NCBI RefSeq assembly: GCF_017307055.1
Contig: NZ_JAFLEQ010000016.1
Location: 190,910-254,909, forward strand
DNA length: 64,000 nt
Source: Corynebacterium mendelii
GTDB lineage: Bacteria; Actinomycetota; Actinomycetes; Mycobacteriales; Mycobacteriaceae
Reading direction: 5' to 3'
In this document: positions 1 to 9,693 of the stretch, in pieces
Numbering within the stretch: position 1 is the stretch's first letter
Layout: the number at the start of each line of letters is the position of its first letter
Notes under the pieces: model-generated
The model's database searches: none
Seen by the model: only the letters and a program-made list of their open reading frames with translations
What the model was told of the DNA's origin: nothing
Translations under genes and position numbers: made by a program

Positions 1-1
1 C

Positions 2-136
2 CTGGGGGCGCTGAAAGCAACCCACGGAAATCAAAACTACGACCTGCCCGCCGAAGTCGACACCGACTCGGTTTACACGGTGGTGGTGTGGTGCGAACGT
101 TTCCGGTCGGCCTTCGGCGCGGCCCGGCTGGCCTAG
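2..136 (+). CDS. DM13-domain protein, C-terminal fragment
   Basis: Only the last 44 codons are in the window; the frame is open from base 2 to a TAG. The residues show NYDLP, then VVVWCERF, then a final FGAARLA, which is how the DM13 domain usually ends (a short extracytoplasmic domain thought to be linked to redox or electron transfer). In actinobacteria such domains often sit at the C-terminus of lipoproteins or membrane-anchored proteins, but the N-terminus is not visible. The family call rests on about 35 residues, so it is a good guess rather than proof. It points toward the convergent exporter gene on the other strand. Confidence 0.6.
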   Translation: MGALKATHGNQNYDLPAEVDTDSVYTVVVWCERFRSAFGAARLA

Positions 137-280
137 GGGGGTATCCGCGTTGCCACCCCGCGCCGCCGGGGCACCGTGACCCGGGCGGTGCACCCGCGCG
201 CGTCATCCACCCCGGCATGGCTGGGCAGCCCACCGGCGACGCGGCGTCACCCGGTGGTGATCGACAATCTCAGGAGGGTC

Positions 281-1846
281 TTACTCGATGGTGTCTTTCA
301 GTTTTTCCTCGCGGACGAACAGCAGCACCAGCGCGGTAACAAGGGCCACCGGAGATAGGATCGCAAAGATCGGGGCCAGGGCATCGTTGTAGCTGGCGAT
401 AACCGCATGATTGAGGACGGCGGGAAGGCTGTCGACCAGCGACGGGGTGAAGCTGCCGGAAGCCGAGCCGGTGAGCTTTCCCGCCCATACCTGCCCTTCC
501 GGGCCCATCGATGTCAGGGCTGCGGGAAGACGGTCGGCCAAATTGTTGTGCAGATTGCCCACAAACAGTCCACCAACCAGGGCTGTGCCGATTGACGCGC
601 CGATTTGCCGCACGAAATTGTTGGCTGCGGTGGCTGTTCCGACCATCGTGATCGGAAAAGAGTTCTGCACGATCAGGACCAGGATTTGGAAAGACAAGCC
701 GAGTCCGACCCCGAGAACAGCCAGAGCCGCGCCGACTTTGGCAAGTGTTGTGTCGGCCGACAACCTCGACAGGAGAAACAACGAGCCGCAGATCACCAAC
801 AGGCCGGCAACCGGGTACCACCGGTAACGGCCGGTGCGGGTGACCGTCAGGCCGGTGCCGATTGAGACCACTGTCATCGTCAGCATCATCGGGATGAGCA
901 TGAAGCCGGCCTGGGTGGGCGACAGTGAATGCACCATCTGCAAATATGTGGGCATGTAGGCCAGGCATCCGAAAAGGAACACACCGATCATCAGCCCGGC
1001 GAGCGTGGTCAACGCAAAGTTGCGGTTGGCGAACAAACTCAACGGGATCACCGGGTTGTCGGCGTGGGTTTCAGTCAAAATGAACACCGCGCCGGCGACC
1101 GCCGTCAGTCCCATCAGCCCCATGATCACCGGCGAATTCCAGGCGAAGTCGTGTCCGCCCCAGGTGACGGTCAATATCAAGCTGGCGGTGGCGATCGCCA
1201 TGGTCACCATGCCGAGCACATCTGTCGTGCCGCCGGTGGCACGGTCGGGAAGCTTCAGCAAAAGCATGATGCCGAGCAGGGTGATCACGCCCAGCGGGAT
1301 ATTGAGCCAGAGCCCCCAACGCCAGCCGGGACCGTCGGTGAACCAGCCGCCGAGCACCGGCCCCAACACCGACGCCATGGCGAAGGCGGCCCCCATGATG
1401 CCCATGTACTTCCCGCGCTGGCGGGCGGGCACCACATCGGCGGTGATGGCCTGGGAGAGCACCATCATCCCGCCTGCGGCCACCCCTTGCACAGCCCGGG
1501 AGACGATGAGCATCCCCATGCTCTGGGCGAGACCGCCGATGGCAGCCCCCGCCATGAATGTGGCCACCGCGCCCAGGAACAGTTTTTTCCGGCCGACCTG
1601 GTCACCGATCCTGCCGAAGATCGGCAATGCGATGGTTTGGCCCAAAAGATAGGCGGTGATCACCCACGTCATGTGGTTGACCCCGTGGAGTTCCCCCACG
1701 ATGGTCGGCAGTGCGGTGGAAAAAATCATCTGCCCCAGCGAACTCATGAGCATCGACAGGATCAGGGCGGTGAAAACCAGCGGAAGATGGGCGCTGGAAC
1801 TGTCGTGGTCGACCGGGCTACCGGTGCCGGTATGGGTGGCGGTCAT
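281..1846 (-). CDS. MFS multidrug exporter, DHA2 (EmrB/QacA-like) family
   Basis: Protein of 521 residues in the cytoplasmic membrane, predicted to export drugs or other small toxic compounds using the proton gradient. It has the length and the roughly 14 hydrophobic segments of the DHA2 branch. Loop 2-3 carries the MFS signature GRIGDQVGRKK (about residues 77-87), and a proline/glycine-rich motif C-like stretch (GAAFAMASVLGPVLGGW) lies near residue 155. Its start overlaps the stop of the upstream TetR gene by four bases (ATGA), so the two are translated as one unit and the regulator very likely controls the exporter. The substrate cannot be read from the sequence. Confidence 0.9.
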   Translation of the reverse strand: MTATHTGTGSPVDHDSSSAHLPLVFTALILSMLMSSLGQMIFSTALPTIVGELHGVNHMTWVITAYLLGQTIALPIFGRIGDQVGRKKLFLGAVATFMAGAAIGGLAQSMGMLIVSRAVQGVAAGGMMVLSQAITADVVPARQRGKYMGIMGAAFAMASVLGPVLGGWFTDGPGWRWGLWLNIPLGVITLLGIMLLLKLPDRATGGTTDVLGMVTMAIATASLILTVTWGGHDFAWNSPVIMGLMGLTAVAGAVFILTETHADNPVIPLSLFANRNFALTTLAGLMIGVFLFGCLAYMPTYLQMVHSLSPTQAGFMLIPMMLTMTVVSIGTGLTVTRTGRYRWYPVAGLLVICGSLFLLSRLSADTTLAKVGAALAVLGVGLGLSFQILVLIVQNSFPITMVGTATAANNFVRQIGASIGTALVGGLFVGNLHNNLADRLPAALTSMGPEGQVWAGKLTGSASGSFTPSLVDSLPAVLNHAVIASYNDALAPIFAILSPVALVTALVLLFVREEKLKDTIE

Positions 1847-2514
1847 GCTGTGGCACTTCTTTCTGACAGGGTCCGCAGGCGGTCCAGGGCGGCGGTGATC
1901 GAATCAGCCAGTGACTGCGGTGAGCAGTCGGCGGCTTTCATCCAGTCGTGCACACCCATCTGGATGGCTGAACCGGTCAAAAACACCACCGCCTGTGCCT
2001 CCTGCTCCACGGTGTCCGCCAGCAGGCGCTGGTCGGGCCAGGCCCCAAGATATGCCGAGACAGCCCGCGTGACGGAGGTCATGGACTGGAATTTGGCGCT
2101 GAAACGCTGCGCGAAGATCGCCGGGGAGGATTGCATGATGATTTTGCGCCGGCGCAGCAGGATGGCCACCTGGGCGGGGCAGTCCACCGGGCAATCGTCC
2201 CCGGCACCGTCGCTGGTGAAACCGGCGGTCATGCCGATCAGCCGCACCACGGCGCGGGGAAGATCGGGGTGAATCTGTCCGGCGAAGGATTCGATTTCCT
2301 CATCGGTTAATTCCCGGGGCGCATCCCCCAGAATCGCCGACTCCTTGGAATCGACGTAGTTGAAAAACGTGCGGCGGGAAATACCGGCGGCGGCGCAAAT
2401 ATCGTCAACGGTGACCGCGTCGATGCCTTTGTCCATCACCAAGGCTGTGGCACAGTCCTGGATGGCGGTTTTGGTGGCGCGGCGTTTGTGCTCGCGCAAC
2501 GAAGCAGATGACAT
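1843..2514 (-). CDS. TetR-family transcriptional repressor of the exporter
   Basis: I chose the start that gives MSSASLREHK (223 residues); the longer open frame upstream reads through the operator and is not protein-like. The N-terminal 60 residues form a TetR helix-turn-helix, with TKTAIQDCATALV, then VDDICAAAGISRRTFFNYVDSKE. The C-terminal ligand-binding part is typical in length and unrecognisable in detail, as usual. The gene lies directly upstream of, and overlaps, the MFS exporter. A perfect inverted repeat about 30 bases before the start is the likely autoregulatory operator. Expected role: a repressor released by the exported drug. Confidence 0.88.
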   Translation of the reverse strand: MSSASLREHKRRATKTAIQDCATALVMDKGIDAVTVDDICAAAGISRRTFFNYVDSKESAILGDAPRELTDEEIESFAGQIHPDLPRAVVRLIGMTAGFTSDGAGDDCPVDCPAQVAILLRRRKIIMQSSPAIFAQRFSAKFQSMTSVTRAVSAYLGAWPDQRLLADTVEQEAQAVVFLTGSAIQMGVHDWMKAADCSPQSLADSITAALDRLRTLSERSATA

Positions 2515-2543
2515 GGGCAACACGCTACGCCCCAATATGCACC

Positions 2544-2561
2544 CAGTGCAAAAATGCACTG
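2544..2561. promoter_or_regulatory. Palindromic operator, likely for the TetR repressor
   Basis: Perfect inverted repeat CAGTGCA-AAAA-TGCACTG, 30 bases upstream of the tetR start. Size and position fit a TetR operator over the tetR-exporter promoter. Inference from position and symmetry only. Confidence 0.6.
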
Positions 2562-2649
2562 TGTTTACTTCACGGGTGATGGGTTGCCCCGGTGGTCCGC
2601 GGGCCACAGGGCACGGACACCACCTGCGGGATCGGGGGCAGGGGCGGGC

Positions 2650-2698
2650 AAAAAAATAATTCCCGCCCCACCGCACAGATAGTGCGGGAGCGGGAATG
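2650..2698 (-). terminator. Intrinsic terminator of the 2746-3186 gene
   Basis: On the minus strand a long hairpin (outer arms TTCCCGC/GCGGGAA, inner arms CCGCAC/GTGCGG around AGATA) is followed at once by a T-tract, 48 bases past the stop codon of the upstream minus-strand gene. Confidence 0.85.
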
Positions 2699-2745
2699 AA
2701 AGACAGGTCGACTGCGGCATGCGCACACCGCCTGCCCGCGGCGTG

Positions 2746-3186
2746 TCAGCGGCCGGGCAGCGGGGGAAGGTTCACCGGCGGCAGGGTCAGCTGGGAGGAC
2801 AGGGCCTGGCCTGCTTCCCGGGCGCTGCCGGTGTCCAGGGTCGGCACCGGCAACGGCTGCTCGCCGCGGGCAATACGCTCCCGGTTGGTGGCATCGATGA
2901 TGATGCGGGCGTAGGAGAGACTGAAATATGCGACCGCAATCCCGATCAGCACTCCTTTGTAGCCTTTGATCGGGTCGATCATCTTCGACGACAGGCCACG
3001 GGCATTCCAGATCAGTCCCGGCTGGCCCGACGACGGCGCCGACGACAGTCCCGGGGAAGCGTACGGCGGCACATTGGGCTTCAATTCCGGCTCATCGGCG
3101 GCGGCGAGACCGCAGCCAAGCCCCAGGGACAGGGCCGTGGTGGCGGCAACAACAGTTGTGCGGGTGCGGGAGAGGGGACGGACCAC
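2746..3186 (-). CDS. Small exported protein with a C-terminal-half membrane segment, function unknown
   Basis: 146 residues from a GTG start; I preferred it to the longer frame because AGGAG lies 6-11 bases upstream and translation then begins with a clean signal peptide (basic VRPLSRTRT, then a hydrophobic core ending GLAAADEPE). The middle is Pro/Ser-rich. A second hydrophobic stretch (GVLIGIAVAYFSLSYARIIID, about residues 75-95) could anchor the protein. The C-terminus is again Pro/Leu-rich. I do not recognise a family. It is a single-gene unit ended by the terminator at 2650-2698 and lies next to fumC. Confidence 0.7.
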   Translation of the reverse strand: MVRPLSRTRTTVVAATTALSLGLGCGLAAADEPELKPNVPPYASPGLSSAPSSGQPGLIWNARGLSSKMIDPIKGYKGVLIGIAVAYFSLSYARIIIDATNRERIARGEQPLPVPTLDTGSAREAGQALSSQLTLPPVNLPPLPGR

Positions 3187-3513
3187 GGCGAAAAAGCTCC
3201 TAGACGGTGGGGGACCCGGTGGTAGCCCGGGCGGGAAAACGAAAAAAACAGCGGACGGGCCGGTCATCCGGCCTTCCATCCTGTCTATCGGCGGTATGGC
3301 CGGTGCTGTTTCGTCATCCGGGGGATGACACTGGCCGGATGCATCAGGAAAAAATACTACCGGCCCCGGCCGTCCCCGCTGCGATGTGCCACCCCGATCG
3401 GGGATCGGGTACGCGGGCTTGTCGTCACCGCAGGGGACGGCCGGGGCCGGCAGCAGGCAGCCGACTGTGCGCCCGCCGGGGATAAACCCCGGCCGGGTCC
3501 GGCGGGCCTGGTG
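3187..3513. other. Intergenic stretch between the small exported protein and fumC
   Basis: 327 bases without a convincing gene. It should hold the promoter of the minus-strand gene ending at 2746 and the 3' end of the fumC transcript. GC-rich short repeats are present; the clearest is the hairpin at 3475-3493. Confidence 0.5.
3475..3493 (-). terminator. Hairpin after fumC, without T-tract
   Basis: GCCGGGG-ATAAA-CCCCGGC lies 20 bases past the fumC stop. There is no U-tract, so it may be an RNA-stabilising 3' stem or a weak terminator. Confidence 0.4.
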
Positions 3514-4914
3514 TTAGTCGCGGTCAGTGTTGCACATGTCCAGCACATTCAGCCGCTTGTCGAGCTCTTCTTCGGTGAGTTTCTCACCGTCGACAAAACC
3601 CAGGTCGATGACCGTCTGGCGGATGGTCTTCTTTTCCTTCAGCGCGGTCTTGGCGACCTTGGCGGCGGCCTCGTAGCCGATCGCCGAGTTCAGCGGGGTG
3701 ACAATCGACGGCGAGGATTCGGCCAGAGTCTGCATGCGCTCCCGGTTGGGTTCGATGCCGTCGACCAGGCGGGCGGCGAACACTTCGGCGGTGTTGCCCA
3801 GAAGGCGGGCCGATTCGAGGACGTTGCGGGCCATCATGGGGATGAACACGTTGAGTTCAAAAGCACCCTGCGCGCCACCGAAAGCGACAGCCGCATCATT
3901 GCCGATGACCTGGCAGGCCACCTGGGTGGCGGTCTCGCACAGAACCGGGTTGACTTTGCCGGGCATGATCGAGGAACCGGGCTGCAGGTCGGGCAGGTGA
4001 ATCTCACCCAGGCCGGTCAGCGGGCCGGACCCCATCCAGCGGATGTCGTTGGCGATCTTGGTGAAGCTGACGGCGATGGTGCGCATCGCCCCGGAGAATT
4101 CCACCAGGCCGTCGCGGTTGGCCTGCGCCTCAAAGTGGTTGACACACTCGCGCAGCTCGTCCAGGCCGGTGAGTTTTTTCAGCTCCTCGGTGACCTTGGC
4201 GCCGAAATCGGCCGGGGTGTTCAGGCCGGTGCCCACAGCCGTACCGCCGATGGGCAGTTCACCCAGGCGCGGCAGGCAGGCCTCAACCCGCTCGATACCG
4301 GCTTCGATCTGCCGGGCGTAGCCGGAAAATTCCTGGCCGAGGGTCACCGGAACGGCATCCATCAGGTGGGTGCGGCCCGATTTGACGACATCCTCCCACT
4401 CGGCGGCTTTTTTGCTCAGCGACTCATGCAGCTTCTTCAGCCCCGGGATCAGCTGTTTGACGGCGGCTTCGGTGGCGGCGACATGGGTGGCGGTGGGGAA
4501 AGTGTCGTTGGAGGACTGGCCCATGTTGACATGGTCGTTGGGGTGGACCTCAACACCATTGTTCTTCGCGATCGAGGCAATGACCTCGTTGGTGTTCATG
4601 TTCGACGAGGTGCCCGAACCGGTCTGGAAGACATCGATGGGGAACTCTTTGTCGTGCTTGCCGTCGGCAACTTCCTTGGCCGCGGCGATAATCGCGTCGG
4701 CCTGCGTGTCATCGAGCAGACCCCGGTCCTTGTTGACCTGCGCGCAGGCCGCCTTCAACAGGCCCATGGCGCGGATCTGCGCCGATTCCAGCCCCCGGCC
4801 GGAGATCGGGAAGTTCTCCACGGCACGCTGGGTCTGGGCGCGCCACAGGGCGTCTTTGGGCACTTTCACTTCACCCATGGTGTCGTGCTCGATGCGGTAT
4901 TCCTGCTCACTCAT
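3514..4914 (-). CDS. fumC: Fumarate hydratase, class II
   Basis: Interconverts fumarate and L-malate in the TCA cycle; a cytoplasmic homotetramer without an iron-sulfur cluster. The 466-residue length is standard for class II. The start [15 protein letters not shown] matches the corynebacterial protein as I remember it; the longer upstream frame is rejected. Class II signature [10 protein letters not shown] is at residues 313-322, with [10 protein letters not shown] at 98-107 and the SGRTHLMDA substrate region near 179. It is a monocistronic gene downstream of glpX but separated from it by the strong terminator at 5030-5073. Confidence 0.98.
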   Translation of the reverse strand: MSEQEYRIEHDTMGEVKVPKDALWRAQTQRAVENFPISGRGLESAQIRAMGLLKAACAQVNKDRGLLDDTQADAIIAAAKEVADGKHDKEFPIDVFQTGSGTSSNMNTNEVIASIAKNNGVEVHPNDHVNMGQSSNDTFPTATHVAATEAAVKQLIPGLKKLHESLSKKAAEWEDVVKSGRTHLMDAVPVTLGQEFSGYARQIEAGIERVEACLPRLGELPIGGTAVGTGLNTPADFGAKVTEELKKLTGLDELRECVNHFEAQANRDGLVEFSGAMRTIAVSFTKIANDIRWMGSGPLTGLGEIHLPDLQPGSSIMPGKVNPVLCETATQVACQVIGNDAAVAFGGAQGAFELNVFIPMMARNVLESARLLGNTAEVFAARLVDGIEPNRERMQTLAESSPSIVTPLNSAIGYEAAAKVAKTALKEKKTIRQTVIDLGFVDGEKLTEEELDKRLNVLDMCNTDRD

Positions 4915-5029
4915 GTACTCATCCACCTCGTATGGATCAATCGGATAGCTGACGGTTGTTTTGTCGGCCGGTCGCCACCGCGGCAGGCACCACGGTGACG
5001 GCAACGAACCTCGTGCCCCAGTATGGCGC

Positions 5030-5073
5030 AAAAAAATCCCCCGCGCCGGGCCATGAAGGCCCGAATCGGGGGA
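5030..5073 (-). terminator. Strong intrinsic terminator downstream of glpX
   Basis: Minus-strand hairpin with TCCCCCG/CGGGGGA outer arms and CGGGCC/GGCCCG inner arms, followed by seven T. It separates glpX from fumC. Confidence 0.93.
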
Positions 5074-5138
5074 GTGTCAGTCACGTCACACCGTCGGCTG
5101 CCCGCCGGGCGGCTGTCCGGCGGGTGGGATCGGCGGCC

Positions 5139-6152
5139 TCAGGGCTGCATCTTCTCAAAATCGTCGACGGAGTATTTCTGCAGCTTTTCCAGCTGGTGGA
5201 CTGATTCGATGAAACGCACGGTGCCCGAGCGTGAACGCATCACCAGCGAACGGGTGATCGCCGAGGTGTCACGGTAGGACACCCCGCGCAGCATATCGCC
5301 GTTGGTGACACCGGTGGCCACGAAGTAGCAGTCATCGGAGTCGACCAGGTCGTTGGTGCCGAGCACGGTGTCCAAATCCAGTCCGGCGTCGATGGCTTTC
5401 TGCCGTTCCTTGTCGTCGGTGGGGTGTAAAATACCCTGGATTTCACCGCCCATGCACTTCATGGCGCAGGCGGTGATCACTCCTTCCGGTGTTCCGCCGA
5501 TACCCATCATGATGTCGACGGAGTTGGTGTCCTGGGCGGCAGCCACGGCACCGGCGACGTCACCGTCACGGATGAGACGGATTTTCGCCCCGGCTTCCCG
5601 GATATCGCGCAGCAGCTGGTCGTGGCGGGGGCGGTCGAGAACCACCACGGTCACATCGTGCACCGGAATCTTCTTGGCCTTGGCCACAACCTCAATATTG
5701 TGCTTGACCGGGGCCTCGATATCGATTTTCCCGGCGGCTTCCGGGCCGACGGCGATCTTTTTCATGTAGAACACCGCCGACGGGTCATACATCGAGTGCC
5801 GGCTGGCGGCGGCCAGAACGGAGATCGCGTTCGGGCGGCCTTCAGCCATCAGGGTGGTGCCGTCAACCGGGTCGACGGCGATATCGACCTCGTTGCCGTA
5901 GCCGTTGCCCACGCGTTCGCCGTTGAACAGCATCGGGGCCTCGTCTTTTTCACCTTCCCCGATGACCACGACACCGCGCATGTTCACCGAGTTGACCAGC
6001 ATGCGCATAGCGTCGACGGCGGCACCGTCGCCCTCGTTCTTCTTGCCGCGGCCAACCCAGCGGCCGGCGCCAAGTGCACCGGCTTCGGTGACGCGCACCA
6101 GTTCAAGGGCGAGGTTACGGTCCGGGAGCTGAAGAGTTCTTAATTCGTTCAT
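5139..6152 (-). CDS. glpX: Fructose-1,6-bisphosphatase, class II (GlpX type)
   Basis: Hydrolyses fructose 1,6-bisphosphate to fructose 6-phosphate, the committed step of gluconeogenesis. 337 residues, normal for GlpX. The metal-site motifs [10 protein letters not shown] (65-74) and VDPVDGTT (93-100) are intact, as are GIGGTPEG and the DRPRH loop. The start MNELRTL has AAGGA eight bases upstream; the open frame continues far upstream to 7832 but that part is antisense to other genes. Its promoter lies in the long divergent region shared with the DUF4245 gene. In Corynebacterium this is usually the only FBPase (from memory). Confidence 0.97.
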   Translation of the reverse strand: MNELRTLQLPDRNLALELVRVTEAGALGAGRWVGRGKKNEGDGAAVDAMRMLVNSVNMRGVVVIGEGEKDEAPMLFNGERVGNGYGNEVDIAVDPVDGTTLMAEGRPNAISVLAAASRHSMYDPSAVFYMKKIAVGPEAAGKIDIEAPVKHNIEVVAKAKKIPVHDVTVVVLDRPRHDQLLRDIREAGAKIRLIRDGDVAGAVAAAQDTNSVDIMMGIGGTPEGVITACAMKCMGGEIQGILHPTDDKERQKAIDAGLDLDTVLGTNDLVDSDDCYFVATGVTNGDMLRGVSYRDTSAITRSLVMRSRSGTVRFIESVHQLEKLQKYSVDDFEKMQP

Positions 6153-6767
6153 GGTGGTCCTTAAAAAGAGCGGACAGCCTTTCGTGACAGCGTCTAAACC
6201 GTGCTCACCTTGAGTGTTGGAACAAACGGGTGTGTTTGCCCGGTGCCAACGGTCGGGTGTTTTTCTGTGGAAAATCAACCAACCGGTTGCACCCGAAGGC
6301 CGGGAAACCCAAAAAAACAAGGTGTCACAGTGTGTGGATGGTTCCCGCCGGCCTCGACTGTGGACCGGGCCGACGGAGCAGTTCCATTGTTGCACTTTCC
6401 CCGGGGCTCGGGCGGGTTTTCCCGCCCGGCACCACCGCGGGCTGACCCGGGGCCGCAACGGTTGCCACCGGGGCCGGTGGCAACCTGCCTTCCCCGGCCG
6501 TGCGGGTTTTTGAAATGATGATTGCCCCAAAATCCCCGGCCAGGCAATGCACTGGTGGGCCAACACGCTGAAGACGCGGCGGGTCGGCCGGGCCGCCGGT
6601 GTGCCCGCCGGGCGGTGACGGCCCACCCGGGCCGGGCCGTCACCGCCCCGGGTGTCACACCCGATAGGGTGTGGCCGGGTGTGGTGCGGCGGCCGGACGG
6701 GGGCCGTGGCGGCGGTGACAGGGGCGGGATTGTCGGTTGGGGGACCGGTTTTGCGATACTGGGAGCC
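6153..6767. other. Divergent intergenic region glpX / DUF4245 with three perfect inverted repeats
   Basis: 615 bases with no credible gene. Besides the two divergent promoters it holds three perfect inverted repeats: 6460-6485 (11-base arms, 4-base loop), 6611-6647 (14-base arms, 9-base loop) and 6656-6673 (CACACCC-GATA-GGGTGTG). None is followed by a T-tract. On the right, an extended -10 (TGCGATACT, hexamer 6755-6760) sits seven bases before the DUF4245 GTG. Confidence 0.7.
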
Positions 6768-7391
6768 GTGGCCGAGAAAAAACCCAGAATTTTCCAGGAC
6801 TCCAGGGACATGATCATCTCCCTGGTGGTGTGTTTCGCCGTCATTTTGCTGGCTGTTTCTTTTACCGGGCTGTGTTCCTTCAACCCGCGGCAGACCATCG
6901 AGTCCGGTCCGGTCCGCCCCGTTGACGCGGAGACCATCCTCGGGATGGAAGCCAAGGCCATGCCGTTTCCGGTGCGGCTTCCCGACACGCCCGACGGCTG
7001 GGTGGCCAATGCGGCCCGCCGCACCAATGTTGATGGCGACAGCGCCCCGATCGTCGGCTGGGTCACCGCCAACAAGGCGTACCTGCAGTTTCTGCAGACC
7101 CGCGCCACAGTTGACGCCGTCGTTGACGATTTCGACGATGTTCTGCGCGAGGAAGTCGACCCGGTGGTTGTCGGTGAAGTCACCTGGCGCCGTTTCGTCC
7201 CGGTCGATCAGCCGGTCAAAGACACCATCTACGGGTACAGCAGTGATGAAGTGACCTGGATTGTCACCGGCACCGCCGGCCGGGAGGAATTTAGCCTGCT
7301 GGCGCAAAACATTGCCGCCGCCACCCCGATTGAGGTGGCGCACCCCGCAGCCGACACCCCGGCCGTCACCACCCCGGCACCGGCACCATGA
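6768..7391 (+). CDS. DUF4245 membrane-anchored protein
   Basis: 207 residues. One N-terminal membrane segment ([22 protein letters not shown], about residues 13-34) followed by an extracytoplasmic domain with the DUF4245 pattern: [13 protein letters not shown], then [14 protein letters not shown], and a closing [16 protein letters not shown]. The C-terminal tail is Ala/Thr/Pro-rich. The GTG start lies seven bases after an extended -10 with no Shine-Dalgarno, so the message is probably leaderless. Biochemical role unknown; the gene is a constant neighbour of glpX in corynebacteria (from memory). It overlaps the next gene by four bases. Confidence 0.85.
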   Translation: MAEKKPRIFQDSRDMIISLVVCFAVILLAVSFTGLCSFNPRQTIESGPVRPVDAETILGMEAKAMPFPVRLPDTPDGWVANAARRTNVDGDSAPIVGWVTANKAYLQFLQTRATVDAVVDDFDDVLREEVDPVVVGEVTWRRFVPVDQPVKDTIYGYSSDEVTWIVTGTAGREEFSLLAQNIAAATPIEVAHPAADTPAVTTPAPAP

Positions 7392-7717
7392 GACGGCGGA
7401 AAATGACTGGTGCGGCGATCCTTCTGGCCGTCGCCGCGCTGCTGTCGGTGTTTTCCGGGGCGTGGTGGCCCGCCGGGATTCTGGTTGTCGCGGCCGCCGG
7501 TGTATTCGCCCTCGGCTACAGCACCGCCGAGACAAAAGGACCCGCCATTGCCCGCAGCATGCTCGGCAGATCCGGTGGTATCCCCGGGCTGTATGTGCCC
7601 ACCGGTGAGGATGATCCGCATGTGGTGCTGGACAGGCAGCGCCAGGCCCGGCTGGAAGAAATCCGGCGGACAAGCGACGCGGGCGACGACGGGGAACCCG
7701 GCCGCAGCGCAACCTGA
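7388..7717 (+). CDS. Small membrane protein, conserved hypothetical
   Basis: 109 residues. It begins [12 protein letters not shown], has two closely spaced hydrophobic segments (about residues 7-21 and 26-43) and then a hydrophilic tail rich in charged residues ([11 protein letters not shown]). The ATG overlaps the DUF4245 stop (ATGA), so the two are co-translated and probably form one membrane unit. No recognisable enzyme motif. A T-run follows shortly after the stop (7734-7739) but I could not draw a clean stem before it. Confidence 0.75.
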   Translation: MRRRKMTGAAILLAVAALLSVFSGAWWPAGILVVAAAGVFALGYSTAETKGPAIARSMLGRSGGIPGLYVPTGEDDPHVVLDRQRQARLEEIRRTSDAGDDGEPGRSAT

Positions 7718-7758
7718 ACCGGCGGGCGGGGCATTTTTTCCTAAAACATCTGCTTGAT

Positions 7759-8034
7759 CTACTGTCGGTGGTCGCCGGTGGCAGGGTCGTTGTCGCCGTT
7801 ACCGAGGACCTGTTCGACTTTATGGCGGGCATTGGCCAGGTGCTGCTCGCAGCGGGCCGCCAGTGCTTCGCCGCGCTCCCAGTATTTCAGGGCCTCATCA
7901 AGCCCCATGGAGCCGCGTTCCAGAATGCCGACGGTTTCCACCAGTTCGTCGCGGGCCTGCTCGTAGCTGAGCTTCTCGGTGGGGGTGAAGGCGTTGTCTT
8001 TGGGCTCACCGGAGCCGATCACATCGGGATTCAT
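7759..8034 (-). CDS. xseB: Exodeoxyribonuclease VII small subunit
   Basis: 91 residues, typical of XseB. The helical signature is present: [37 protein letters not shown] is the pairing helix region (about residues 22-58), followed by [17 protein letters not shown]. It joins XseA in multiple copies to form the single-strand-specific exonuclease VII. The gene lies about 100 bases downstream of xseA on the same strand; AAGGA precedes the ATG. Confidence 0.96.
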   Translation of the reverse strand: MNPDVIGSGEPKDNAFTPTEKLSYEQARDELVETVGILERGSMGLDEALKYWERGEALAARCEQHLANARHKVEQVLGNGDNDPATGDHRQ

Positions 8035-8134
8035 GGGTGGGGTGTCCTTTGATGGTTGTCATGGTGTGCAGTCAACACACCGGCGGGAAAATCAGGGGAA
8101 AGAGAAACGAGGGGAAAAGATCCGGCGTGTCTGC

Positions 8135-9379
8135 TCAATCGGCCGGATGGACCGCAATGGAGGCCGCCTGGATCGAGCCATCGGTGACCCGGATGCGCAG
8201 CTGGCTTCCGGGCGGTGCCTCACCGATGGTGGTGACCACCTGCGGTGCACCATGGTCGCGGGGGAGAACCTGCACCACCGAATAGCCGCGGGCCAGGGTG
8301 GCTGCAGGACCCAGGGCGGCGACCCTGGCCCGCAGGGAAGAGGTTTCCTCCACCGCCTGCCCGATCACCGTGTGCAGGCAGCGCCGGGCGGCGGTGCGGT
8401 TGCGGTCGATGACCTCCTGTTGGGTGTCAATCAGGGAGAGCGGATCAGCCAGCACCGGCCGCTGGCGCAGGGCGGTGATGACATCCTGCTGGGTTGTCAC
8501 CCAGCCCCGCAGCGCCGCGGCGCTGCGGGTGCGGGCCTCGGCGATACGGCGGTGTTCCTCGGCGGCGTCGGGAACAATCTGTTTGGCCGCATCGGTGGGG
8601 GTGGCGGCCCGGATATCGGCCACATCGTCGAGAATCGGCCGGTCGGGTTCGTGGCCGATCGCCGAGACCACGGGGGTGACGGCCGCGGCGACGGCACGCA
8701 CCAGGGGTTCCTCGGAGAAAGGGAGCAGATCCTCGACTGAGCCGCCGCCGCGGGCAATGATGATCACCTCCACTTCCTCGTCGGCGTCAAGGACCCGCAG
8801 CGCATCGACGATCGCCGGGGCCGCGTCGGCACCCTGCACCGGGGTGTTGATCACCCGGAAACACACCTCGGGCCAGCGGTCGGTGGCGATCTGCATGACA
8901 TCGCGTTCAGCGTGGGAGCCGCGACCGGTGATCAAACCGATCACCCCCGGAAGATACGGGGCGTGCTTTTTGCGCCGCGGATCAAACAGACCCTGCCGGG
9001 ACAGCTCGCCGCGCAGCCGGTCGATTTTCGCCTGCAGCGCCCCGATACCGACCGGGCGGATATCACTGACCCACAGCGACAATTCACCACGGCCGACATA
9101 AAACGACGGCTTGCCGTTGACGATCACCCGCTGCCCGCCGGCCAGAAGCGACGGATCGGCGGCCATGAGATTTTTCGGCACCATCATCCTGATCGACGCC
9201 GTCTGGCCGGTATCGCGCAGCGTGGCATACGCCCACTTCCACCCGGCCTGCGATTTGGCCTGGGTGATCTCTCCTTCCACCCACACCGACCCCAACCGGT
9301 CAATCCAGCCTTTGATCTGGTTGTTCAAATATCCGACAGACCACGGGGATTCGACGGTGGGGGCGGCGGATACAGTCAC
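8135..9379 (-). CDS. xseA: Exodeoxyribonuclease VII large subunit
   Basis: 414 residues from GTG, chosen because AAGGAG lies six bases upstream and the sequence then begins as in other XseA proteins ([17 protein letters not shown]). The N-terminal OB-fold (residues about 10-110, [12 protein letters not shown]) is followed by the catalytic domain with [27 protein letters not shown] and [13 protein letters not shown], then a coiled-coil region rich in Arg/Ala and the C-terminal LARGYSVV segment. It cuts single-stranded DNA to oligonucleotides in repair and msDNA turnover. Divergent from ispH. Confidence 0.97.
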   Translation of the reverse strand: MTVSAAPTVESPWSVGYLNNQIKGWIDRLGSVWVEGEITQAKSQAGWKWAYATLRDTGQTASIRMMVPKNLMAADPSLLAGGQRVIVNGKPSFYVGRGELSLWVSDIRPVGIGALQAKIDRLRGELSRQGLFDPRRKKHAPYLPGVIGLITGRGSHAERDVMQIATDRWPEVCFRVINTPVQGADAAPAIVDALRVLDADEEVEVIIIARGGGSVEDLLPFSEEPLVRAVAAAVTPVVSAIGHEPDRPILDDVADIRAATPTDAAKQIVPDAAEEHRRIAEARTRSAAALRGWVTTQQDVITALRQRPVLADPLSLIDTQQEVIDRNRTAARRCLHTVIGQAVEETSSLRARVAALGPAATLARGYSVVQVLPRDHGAPQVVTTIGEAPPGSQLRIRVTDGSIQAASIAVHPAD

Positions 9380-9680
9380 GACGGCTCCTTGCGATGGTTG
9401 CCGCACATCACGGTGCGGGGGCCGGGAACAACAGCGCCACGAAAAAAAACAACAGGAAACCGCAGTCGGTTCCTCCCCGCCGCCCCGGCCGGTGGGATGG
9501 CATCTTCCCACCACTGTAACCGCCCCCGCCCCGGCGGCGGTACCGCTGTCACCACGACCACGGCCACTTGCAACAGGTTGTCCACAGGCACGTGCCATAA
9601 CCGCAGCGCACCGGAGGTTTTTCAGGCCCCCGGCGGACCACAATCGGGACGGGGATGGGGGCAAACCGGGCGCGGTCGGT

Positions 9681-9686
9681 TAATGT
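9681..9686 (+). promoter_or_regulatory. -10 element of ispH, leaderless start
   Basis: TAATGT ends seven bases before the ispH ATG and there is no Shine-Dalgarno sequence, so transcription probably begins at or next to the start codon. Confidence 0.55.
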
Positions 9687-9693
9687 GTGTGCC

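Noticed and set aside
3325-4998. 557-codon plus-strand frame over fumC
   Set aside because: Antisense shadow of fumC, which has full signature motifs.
6153-7832. Upstream extension of the glpX frame (total 897 codons)
   Set aside because: The extension is antisense to DUF4245 and the small membrane protein, and glpX has a good start with AAGGA at 6152.
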